A stretch of DNA of 43,881 bases from Gamarada debralockiae. Its lineage: Eukaryota; Ascomycota; Leotiomycetes; Helotiales; Hyphodiscaceae. A program made the position numbers and the translations under genes. Under the pieces are notes generated by a model, which saw nothing but the letters and a program-made list of their open reading frames with translations, was not told the origin of the DNA and did no database searches. Every line of letters starts with the position of its first letter. Position 1 is the stretch's first letter. This document shows, piece after piece, positions 33,053 to 42,130 of this stretch. The stretch lies in NCBI GenBank assembly GCA_002803225.1, contig NXFV01000378.1:1-43881 (forward strand), in the 5' to 3' direction.

Positions 33053-34718
33053 ATGGTTAATGCGGGCAGGCGGTCAAAATGCTGTTTCACTTGTCGCGAG
33101 CGTCGTGTCAAGGTGGAGTAACCGATTGTACTGCCAGGGTCTTTTCCAACTGATAGTGTACTCCAGTGCGACTTGCAAAAACCATCCTGTCGGCGTTGCA
33201 CGCAGGCTGGACGACCATGCCCCGGCTATCCTGAGGCCTGGGACGTCATGCTTCGCGTGCAGAACAATTATGCTGAGCATCGAGTGCAGACGCGGATTGA
33301 GAGGGTAATGATAGAGAGAAGAGAGCAGGCTCGAAGGCGGGGAACCCCCATTCCGCGAGGCGTCCACATCACTGCTGAGGTGCACAGCTGGAACCGTTTC
33401 TATCAGGATTATGTAACCGGCTCGGGCTTCACTCTCTTCAACCTTCTTCCAAGGTTTTATACTAGCAGTTCATCAACGTGTTTCCAGGAAGCGCTCCAGG
33501 CCATCACCTTAGCTTACTCGGCTCGCCATCTTCATCAACCCGAGATAATGGTTCGAGCTAGGTGGCACTACGGCAAAGCAATCACAGCGCTCAATGTCAC
33601 ACTTAATGATCCAGTACTTACTGCAGAGGATTCGGTTCTGCTAACTCTGTTCCTGCTTTCACTATTCGAGGTAAGCCATGTTTGCTGGTCATGTCCCCCT
33701 AATTAAATCGAAGAGGGCTTGACCGCCGTCAAAAAGGGTACGGTTCATGCTAAAGACAAGTAGACCATCACCCCAGAATACTTCGCGTCTGTCCTGAATG
33801 ATGCGGACTTCCAATGTCATATGCACTTTCGTGGGACATTGATCTTGCTTCGATGGCGGGCTGAACATGGGCAAGATTCCGAATTAGATAGAAGTGTTCT
33901 TATATTCTTCTGTCATACCTTTGTACGCTTAACCCTTAGACCGCGCACAGCTAACATGCAACTATGCAACTGACATTATTTAGTTCATATGTATGTTCGC
34001 CCATAATGAACCCTTCGATGTTAAGTGGTCAGCCCTGGAAAAATTCGTGACTCCGTGGGCAAAGGCCCCTCTTTTAGAGCCGGTACTTAGCCGAGTTGTC
34101 GATTTTAAGAGGCGTGCTCGAGCTCAGGTTACGTCGACGGACCAACGCCCGTCTAGAACAGAGGTGATACGGCTTATCAAGGATGGAATTAGCCTTACCG
34201 AAGATCTCGACGCCGCCGCCTCTAGCATCAAGTCCTCCTTGGATCCAAATCTACCTTCACCTCAACAGCCGACAGCGTTTAATAACATGCTAGAGGTCTC
34301 CACCAAAACAACTGAAACAATTGCAAGAATTCTATATCAAGCTGTTAGGTACCATGTCTTTGAACTTCTCTTAGGCCACGTAGCGTTTATGGAGGAGAAT
34401 AGTGACGGAATTAGCCATGAACCTATTTATCAGTTTGACCCATCAATAAGGTTCTCAATCCTAGAACGGATTTGTGGGGATATGTGTGCCGTTCTTGGGC
34501 TTGACAGTAAGCAAGATATCGAGGGAGACGGGACAGGCCTAGCTTACCGAGCATATTGCGTATTCTGGGCCTTGATTATTCTCATGTTCTCTTCGTTGGC
34601 TGGGAAAGAAAAAAGGGCATGGATCCTAGAAAAATTGCGATTCATTGGCGATAGAGCTGGGCTTGAGGGCCTAGCAACATGGGCAGCTGGAAGCATTGAC
34701 ACGCTGCGTCTGTCCTGA
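33053..34718 (+). CDS. Zn2Cys6 fungal transcription factor
   Basis: Four exons, 33053-33112, 33167-33670, 33764-33922 and 33984-34718, encode 485 residues. Introns are 54 nt, 93 nt and 61 nt, each with plausible branch and acceptor sites, and the frame stays open across all joins. The zinc cluster spans the first junction: CFTCRERRVK joins CDLQKPSCRRCTQAGRPC, giving the six-cysteine C-x2-C-x6-C-x6-C-x2-C-x6-C pattern near the N terminus. A basic linker and a middle homology-like region follow, with FQEALQAITLAYSARHLHQP, DFQCHMHFRGTLILLRWRAE and ICMFAHNEPFDVKWSALEKF, the pattern of the fungal-specific TF domain in short Zn2Cys6 proteins. The protein is nuclear and binds DNA by inference. Its neighbour is a convergent short-chain dehydrogenase 115 bp away, a possible but unproven target. 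The gene appears intact. Confidence 0.9.
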
Positions 34719-34833
34719 CTGTAATTGCTATAGAAAATAGATCTAGTTGATGAGATACAAATATCAATATCCTGCTAGATGAAGGCTGATAATACGTTGT
34801 AGGGTGTAGGTATACACCCCCCTGATTCATCGC

Positions 34834-35923
34834 TCAACAGTATGGTTTTAACACGTCCTCCGTCTTTTGTCGAATACTCTCATCAGCATTCTTGTCTCTC
34901 AGCCGGGCAATCACCTTCTCCTGGAAGATGCACTCTTGATCCTTGTCCACCAGGAACACATCCCCATTTTCTGTCTTGCTCATCGTTAGTCCCAACTTCG
35001 CCTCCACCCCCGACCCACCATACTGCGCACTCGTTATTATATAAAGTGTCCTTTCTCCCGCCTCCTCCACATTCCTCATCGCCACCGCCATAAGCGGCAT
35101 CGCCAGCGTTAGGAGCTTTGGGGCCCACGACCCTTCAGCCCATCCACGCTTCAGGATGTCGGTCTTAACCGGCCCCGGGTTGTGATGGATGAAGGTAATG
35201 GCTTCATTCTCACTCTCCCGGGCCAGGCGCGACAGCGTTAGCGTCGTCATAGTCGTATCAGTAGCTCTCACATTGTCGATGCTAAAGTTTGCAGGCGCCG
35301 TCAGGCCGAGGTCGTCCAGCGGGATATTCGCACTCTCATACCCGGTCGCGAGGACGTTGACGACACGCGACTTGTAGCTTGATCCGGACGCAGGCCTAGC
35401 ACGCAAGAGGGGAAGAAGGTGGGTAATGAAGAGCATCCGCGCCCAGTACCGCAACACCATTGCCTTGTCAAGACCTTCAGTGGTATCTAGGGAAGGATTA
35501 ATTTCTCGGATCTAAGTCCCCTCGTTGCAGGATCTATAGCTCACCATCACGGCCACCAAAGGGCAGATACGCCGCCGACATAAACAACAGGCCAACGTGC
35601 TCCTCGCGCTCCTTAATCTCTTCGCACATCCGCTTTACCTCGGCCAGCAGCGTGACCTGGCCCTCGAGCCAGATGATCTCCGCCCGCGGGTTACACTGTC
35701 GCAGCTGGTCCAGGAAAGCGGCATGGGTCGTGTCATTGCGCCCGATGATGTAGATTCGGATGGATGTCTTACATTTCACGAGAGATGTCAAGGTTGCCTT
35801 TCCAATGCCCGACGTGCCGCCGATAAAGATGGCCACACCCGGCAATTGGGACTGCGGACCCTCGATCTCGACGATGCGCGTATTAGAGGAACGGATTTGT
35901 GTAAGTGAAACCATGATGCTCAA
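34834..35923 (-). CDS. Short-chain dehydrogenase/reductase-like protein, atypical active site
   Basis: Two exons, 35923-35545 and 35486-34834, separated by a 58-nt intron (GTGAGC..CCCTAG), give 343 residues. The start could instead be Met-4 (35914, MVSLTQIRS). The N terminus has the Rossmann turn GVAIFIGGTSGIGKATL, then IYIIGRND and a LLFMSAAYLPFGG segment. The second half has GLDKAMVLRYWARMLFITHL, SRVVNVLATGYESANIPLDD and TLTLSRLARESENEAITFIH, then HNPGPVKTDILKRGW. That order fits a fungal SDR subgroup linked to secondary metabolism. The classical Tyr-x3-Lys is not visible where expected: ANFSIDNVRATDTTMTT stands there, and the usual catalytic Ser is Leu or Ala. It may have lost redox activity or belong to an atypical subgroup. 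It converges on the Zn2Cys6 gene. Confidence 0.82.
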
Positions 35924-36444
35924 TTACTTCGAGGTCGCTTTTCTTTTCAAGGTCAATCGTCTCGCATAGCTGGTAGGATGAATATCGGGTGTTCAATGTG
36001 ACATGTTGAAAGGTTTTAGATGGACAGAGAAGAGGGACAAAACGTTGCTGAAAATACTGCTGCCAATGGCAGGATCCGCTTCCGGGACCTCCATGATGAT
36101 CAGCCGCCACCCTAACCTCCGAAGAAATGATTTTCCATCCAGCGAATCAGCCCTGAAGGCGGCGGGGGTAGGGTGTAGAAGGCGGGGAGATGCTAGAGCC
36201 CAAATTGGAAATTCAGTCGTAATATCGCAGCTTCCACCCGAGTTAGTTAGCTCCCTTCGATTAGTCTACTCATACGTATGTAATTTATGGCTGGTAATTG
36301 CCGAAACCCTCCCCCACTGCACCCTGTCGTGCTCGCTGGAGCTCAGGCTGCCATGCTCAAGCGGCGGCTCCTCCTACCAGGCTCCGCTCCAGGCGTGTCA
36401 CTGCTTGAGATGGCCCGCTTTAGCGGTCGAGCCTCGTAGGATGG

Positions 36445-36474
36445 GAGCTCTCAAGAGGATCCTCTTAAGAGCTC
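36445..36474. repeat. 30-bp near-perfect palindrome
   Basis: The arms GAGCTCTCAAGAGGA and TCCTCTTAAGAGCTC pair at 14 of 15 positions. The single mismatch is C opposite A, as a G-to-A change would leave. Flanking GCCTCGTAG (36431) and CTTACGATGC (36480) extend the inverted symmetry imperfectly. Confidence 0.85.
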
Positions 36475-36823
36475 AGGGTTCTTACGATGCTCTGCGTGGG
36501 AGTGTGCCCTTTCCAGCGGCCGCTCTAGCGCTTCCCGGCCTCTAACGAGGATCCTCCCTGCACTCGTTTTGTTGCACGTCGCAAAGAAGCAACACTGTGT
36601 CTCACTGAACTCCCACTCACATTAAGTCGCGTAAGTTTTGTTGCGCGTCTCATCGAATTTCCATTGAGCCGCATCGAAAATTCAGCTAAGTTAGTAACGT
36701 TACAGGCGTATCTTAATTCCTATTGCTATAGGCCGTTAAGGGCAGTGTTTTTACTAGGATATAGTTGCTAGTGACGTCGGTGCGTATTTAGGTTAATCCT
36801 TGAATTAATTAGTTCTATAAATG

Positions 36824-36922
36824 CTCTACTTAGTGGTCCGCTCTTCTAGGAAGGCAAGTGAGTGCACTATAGTAGTAGCTACTCTACTTATTGATCCACT
36901 CCTAGAAGAAGGTAAGTGAGTG
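36824..36922 (+). repeat. Imperfect 41-bp direct repeat, two copies
   Basis: Copies lie at 36824-36864 and 36882-36922, 58 bp apart start to start. Both begin CTCTACTTA and end AAGTGAGTG, and they agree at roughly three quarters of positions. Most differences are transitions. They sit inside the RIP-like block. Confidence 0.7.
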
Positions 36923-37483
36923 TTCTAAAGACCTTTTTAATAAATAGATCGGGAGGGTATTTGAAGGGTAGATCGAATAAGGTTTTAGAAGAAAGATTAA
37001 GAGAGGGGAGGTGAGGAGTTAATATATTGATATGCTTTATAGCTAAAGCTAAGATTTAAAGGACTCGTCACAGGAGTGCTCGAAGCTAGGATATCGAAGT
37101 GATATTTAACCTCTAACACTAAGAGGGCAAGAAGAAGGGAGAGCTTAGTATTATGTCATATCTATACAGTATGTACTACACGAAAGAGGCGCTGATATAG
37201 TGAAGGGTCTATATTTGTACGAAAATACTAAGCTTAGGAGCTTAGTGTAGCTAAGAGCTCGAATATAAATACAGGGGACCGGCAAAACCTCGGCACGCCA
37301 TTAGCGAATCACGGGCTGCATATATCGGCGCTAGTCCCAATCCGTCACGACCTCCTGCACAACACCATCCAGTAGATCTCAGCATTCCGTAGTGTCAGGT
37401 GACTAAATGGGAAGTCACGGGAAGCTCGCTGGTCCCTACGTGGCATGCGTTGAAGGTTATATAATCAGGCTTAAATTGTATAT

Positions 37484-37502
37484 AAAGGGGCTGGCCCCCT
37501 TT
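37484..37502 (+). other. Hairpin-forming sequence after a TATA motif
   Basis: AAAGGGG and CCCCTTT flank a 5-nt loop, directly after GTATATAAA (37478-37486). It could be a core-promoter hairpin of a lost element or chance. No transcript is implied. Confidence 0.3.
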
Positions 37503-37964
37503 TCAGGGACGGCAGAGTTCAGTTCTTCTTTACATTTCCGGGTAAAAAATATACTTTGTTACTTCGAACCTCAGGTGACCTACCAGCGAGGCCCCTTCAA
37601 CCCTCCAGTATCCAATCATAAATATCAAGTGGTCGTCCGTTTCACTCTGTACGATTAGGCCCCTGACACGTAGCCTAGGGACTGGTATCACTAGTATCCT
37701 AGCTAGCCATGACACTATACACCTATACCTCCACCATATTCGACCCCTCCCTAAACGACAGTGCCCTATGCTATTGAATCAAGGCAATAGAAGAAAACAA
37801 AACCAGGTGCAACTAATGCAAGCCTCCGGAGATAACTAATACCTCCGGTAAACGCCCGCCGGCAACTCTTGCAGCCGCGCTTCCGACAGACACCTGTGGA
37901 AAATAATGCTTGATAACTCCCACTTATTGGCTGGTCTATTCGACATCCCTTCACAGTAATACGT

Positions 37965-37974
37965 CTATATATAC
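37965..37974 (+). promoter_or_regulatory. TATA-like element upstream of the second SDR gene
   Basis: CTATATATAC lies about 260 bp before the first possible start codon (38225) and is followed by a CT/CA-rich leader. Assigned from position and motif only. Confidence 0.4.
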
Positions 37975-38224
37975 AGCATTCAGCTCACCCTACGGCGGCC
38001 TGAGCAAGCACGTCCTTCGAACAACAAAGACTGAACATTCTTTGCCTATCTTCCATATTGCGCTGAACTCCTGCTTCCTCTGCGCTTATTAAACTAACCT
38101 TTCTTTCCAACACCGCATGCTACGGTCTCTATAATCATAAATAATCTAACTCGCCCAGCGACGATTCATTTTTCGGACGTGGGTATCAATATTTTGGGCT
38201 TTCACTGCCGTTGTTCTGTTCACA

Positions 38225-38302
38225 ATGGGATATTCTTCCGGCTTGCGCTTTGAACCTGTCACCATGACATTTTCTTGTGGTGTGCGCTTTGAACCTGCGA
38301 AG
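38225..38302 (+). repeat. 39-bp tandem duplication containing the start codon of the SDR gene
   Basis: Two adjacent 39-bp units, 38225-38263 and 38264-38302, each begin with ATG and encode MGYSSGLRFEPVT and MTFSCGVRFEPAK. They share TGCGCTTTGAACCTG exactly. The second unit matches the usual family start (xFxPxKDIPSLxGK), so the first is the extra copy. Confidence 0.75.
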
Positions 38303-39198
38303 GACATCCCATCCCTTGAGGGGAAGGTTATTCTAATCACGGGGGCAAACAACGGGCTGGGCAAGCAATCCATCCTCGAGTTCGCGAAACATCGCCCTTG
38401 GCAAATATGGCTTGCCGCACGGAATCTGAGAAGGCGAACCAGGCTGTTTCCGACATAAAGAAAAAAGTGCCCGACGCCTCAATTAGGGTCCTACCACTCG
38501 ATCTGAGTTCACTTCAATCCGTACAAGACGCGGCTAAGGCCTCTGTTCAGAAGTGTCCTCGCCTCGACCTCCTCATGCTAAACGCCGGTATTATGGCTCA
38601 CCCGCCAGAGGTCACCAAAGATGGTTACGAGATCCAGCTCGGAACCAACCATCTCGGGCATGCGCTTCTTACCAAGTTGCTTCTCCCGGTCTTACTCCGT
38701 ACGGTGAATGAAGAACCGAATATGGATGTCCGTGTGGTTGTGCTTAGCTCAGTGGGCCACACTTACGCACCGACCGGGGGTATTCAATTCGAGACGCTCA
38801 AATCGAACGGCGAGAGCCTAGGACGCGTGGCTCGGTACGGCCAGAGCAAGCTTGCCAACATCTTGTTTGCTCAGGAGCTGGCAAGGCGGTACCCTCAATT
38901 GAAGGTAGCGTCTGTGCACCCAGGACACGTCAAGACGAATTTGGGTGATGTGATGACTCGAGAGAGTTTCTGGATGGGAATTGGGTTCAAGGTAGTAAGA
39001 GCTCTTCAGGGAGTCACCGTGGAAGAAGGAGTAAAGAATCAGTTATGGGCGAGCACTGCTGCGGGTGTAGCTTCCGGGTCATATTACGAGCCTGTTGGTG
39101 TCGCCGAAAAAGGGAGTAGATACACAAAAGACCTCAAACTTGCGCAGGAGCTGTGGGAATGGACGGAGAAAGAACTAAATGAGTTCAGACTTGAGTGA
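38225..39198 (+). pseudogene. Short-chain dehydrogenase (retinol-dehydrogenase-like SDR) with a one-base frameshift
   Basis: The reading frame from 38225 or 38264 encodes the N-terminal Rossmann segment KDIPSLEGKVILITGANNGL and GKQSILEFAKHRPWQIWLAA, then runs out at 38458. The rest (38398-39198) continues in another frame: ANQAVSDIKKKVPDASIRVL, the LNAGIMAHPP motif, VVVLSSVGHTYAP with the catalytic Ser, YGQSKLANILFAQEL with Tyr-x3-Lys, and SVHPGHVKTNLGDV. Restoring NLEKANQAV needs one more G in CTGAG near 38426, so one base looks lost. All catalytic residues are present, so this is either a recent knockout or a sequence error. The family reduces or oxidises small lipophilic carbonyl/alcohol substrates with NADP(H). 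No intron is evident. Confidence 0.85.
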
Positions 39199-39915
39199 AA
39201 AATGGGTCTAATGTACGGATTGAGGTCGACGGAAGTCGAAGCTGTATGGGACCGTTACTTTGAATTCCTTGTCCACTTTTAGAGCTGCAGTTCTAGTCAT
39301 CTTATCAGCGTCCTCAACCTAGCAGTCAGACAGGGCTTAGTCAACGCAGTACTGTAAGCTCCACAAAATAATGTAAAGTTATCGCCAGGGCCAGGAGTAC
39401 ACGGACGCACTCTGCTTATGTCAGGACTCTAGTCCTGCCTCTTTTGCAGGCCGCCTATCTCTTATGTAGTCGTGTTAAAACTGGCCAAGCTTAATGCCTG
39501 CAATTGCGTGGATTGATGAGGAAGATGCGGAGGAAGATGCTTTATTGATACGCTTCCTGATGGATGTTGTGTTGTCCTTTCGTTTCTTGTGTCGGCTCGT
39601 TCCAGCACGGCCGAAGGTTATAATGCGCTGGAGGGCTACCTTCGATGGTTGATGCTAACTTAACGATCGTAAATCGTTCCTGGTACCGGTCAACCAGCTT
39701 TCTTCCAACTGTAGACATCTCCATGATCTCCTGCTCCGTTCGCAGATCATTCCGGTCTAATGCAATATCTCGATCCCAATATATTCCGCCCTTTTAAGCG
39801 AAAGAATGTATTGAAGGTTTCCAAGCCCAATCTTTATCCTTCTCAACATCAACTCTCACTGTGATTTTATGTACGAGCTCTTCGATAGCCATACGCCTCC
39901 CCAAATAAAATCGCC
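39199..39915. other. Intergenic region
   Basis: I see no recognisable coding, RNA or repeat feature. Confidence 0.45.
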
Positions 39916-41704
39916 TTGCTTACCTACCTTCCTTCTCCTTCCGCATCTACGATCACGACTCGGCTGCTGGGCCAAACAATGGCCCTGAAAACAGCACACG
40001 ACGTTGGTGTAGGAGCTGATATCGTCAACTCTCGAGGAGAATTCCACCACGTGACGTTCTCTGAGCCAACCTTGACTACATCAAGATCGCCGGGCAACGT
40101 CTCCTCTCGATTTCTCCTCCGTTTCCAAAAGGTAAATTCTTCTACTTCGCAGAAGGCGCAGAAAATCAAGCGTACAAGAGGGAAGCGTCGAGTGTTTGAC
40201 GATTTGCAAGGCAATCATTGGACAGACATGCCACGCCACAGTGGCCAGAACACCGAGACAATTAAAGAGCAGAGGAACATTCTACACGATTCATTATGCC
40301 TCCCAACCCCCAAAGGATCTTGGGCAATGAGAAAGTGGACGCAACTTGGGATGGCCTATTCAATTCTTACGCTCGAGAGTTGATGGCTTATCCTAAAATG
40401 ATTGTCTATCATCGCACTATGCGGTATCTAGCGAATGGATATGATAGTCTTGAGTTTGCTGAAAATATTTGCGAGGAAGATGCCGAGAGATGGTTCACGA
40501 ATTGTGGGGTCAGAGTACGGGGAACAAATTAACTGGTGTGAATGTTGAAGGGGGTGAGGATCGTGTTAGTAAGGGAGAGAATAGGGTTTTGGTTGAGGAT
40601 GGCAGTACTGGGAGCCGGAGGCATGCGATTTGGAGTGGCTCTAGAAGTGTGTGTTTTAATTTTTCTCCGGGTATGAAGGTTCAGGAAAGTAATGGAGGGA
40701 GCTGGAAGATGCATCGAGAGGGAAACAAGTGACGGTGACTTGACCGAATGTGAAGATTGTTGCCACGAAGAAATAGATGCTTTGTCTGAAACTGGCATGT
40801 AATAAGCCACTGCAATGGGTAGTTGACACAGCCTAATTTTGAGCAACTAGTAGTGATACGACGGGATTGTTCGTGAATCATACGAAATCCTGGAAACTCA
40901 AAACTTTCAAGGCCTTGCCTCAAAATCAATTGGATGACATTGCAACGCTCAAAGAAATAAAATCCCTCAACATCAAGCGCATAGCTGAAGTAGAGATCAT
41001 ATAGTCCCTCTTGCTGCTCCACAACGTCCACTAATGCAAAGAGCACAATTCACATGTGCCCGATCAAACGCCTTCGCTCTCCTTTCAGCCCTCTCAACAA
41101 TCGCGGCATGCTCAGCATTCTGAATTTTCCAGAGGGTACGACGTGCCTGGTAACATGGATATCTCTCCGCCTCGATCTTATCGTCATGCTTCCGGTGAGC
41201 AGTATCGTTGGTTGCAGGTGGCCTCTTCCACCCCTAGTGAAGAAAGTCTGAACAAGTCCTAGATCGACTAAAGTGTGTAAACTGCGAAGATAGAGACCTT
41301 GATTACCATCCATCCCGCCGCAGGTATTAGGGTCATCTATCTACTCTAGGAGCCCTCTCCGAAAATCACATCACATGGGAGGTCAAGCAGAACATAAAAG
41401 ATTATGTCGAAGGTGTCAAATCCTTGTATCTCCATAGATGATATGTGATGAGAAACTTCGCGCAATTTCTCATCCGCAACAACGCACAGGGACAAGGTGC
41501 TCGAGCTCTTCTATCCTTTCGTTGATGTTGCCCTGTCGCTGCCTTCTCTTCGCTTCTACATCATTCATGCTGTGCTTTGACGCTGTCGCAGAGGTGTCAT
41601 GTGGTCCTCTACCACTCGTGGATCATCTTGAGAATTGTCGCAGATGTTGGGGTTGTTGTTCGAACCGAGCAGCAGATAGGAGAGCTGGGAAGGTATCACT
41701 GTAA
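39916..41704 (+). other. Coding-like region of unknown family, frames discontinuous
   Basis: Several plus-strand segments have protein-like composition but do not join into one frame. They include KIAGQRLLSISPPFPKGKFF in the frame offset from 39916-40383, then MPPNPQRILGNEKVDATWDG with NGYDSLEFAENICEEDAERW (40296-40532), TFKALPQNQLDDIATLKEIK (about 40900) and LELFYPFVDVALSLPSLRFY (about 41500). They could be exons of one gene with introns I failed to place, or a frameshifted pseudogene. I do not recognise the family and assign no function. Confidence 0.35.
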
Positions 41705-42130
41705 GCAAAGCCATCATTTAGCAAACATAAAACAGTAGACTTTTTATCGCAAGATGGAATCAGATGACCTCTTACACGGCAAGGTTGGGAGAATTGAATT
41801 CACAACAGCGAGGAGGGTTGTGTCCCTAGCCGTAAGTAGAGAGGCAGTCGAGACAACCATGTATTGCAAAGAGGATTATCCATCAAGAGAAGAAATGACT
41901 GAGTAGAAGATGAGATAAAGTTGTAAAATCTCAGACGTTGTTGCGCTGTCATGTCCATGCAGGTCGTGGCTCGCCGAGCGCATCGAGGGTCTTACGTAGA
42001 AAACCTTGTACCTCCATACAGAAAGAAAAACCCCAGAACTTGCCACGAGAAAGCTACAACGAATTATCTTCATTCATCTAATCATTATACATTTTTACAT
42101 CATATCATTACATCTAAGTCCATGCTTCAT
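41705..42130. other. 3' flank of the mucin-like surface protein gene
   Basis: No gene is recognised here. It presumably contains the 3' untranslated region of the minus-strand gene that ends at 42131. Confidence 0.4.

Larger units (their letters stand above)
35924..37960. other. AT-rich, RIP-like relic region
   Basis: No gene can be read. From about 36670 to 37260 the sequence is rich in TA, AGTAG and CTTAG words and stops in every frame, as in RIP-mutated transposon remains. The left part (about 36300-36545) is GC-rich and carries a near-perfect palindrome, listed separately. TTTTGTTGCACGTC (36567) and TTTTGTTGCGCGTC (36636) are near-identical 14-mers. I could not find terminal repeats or coding remnants that would name an element. 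Confidence 0.5.
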
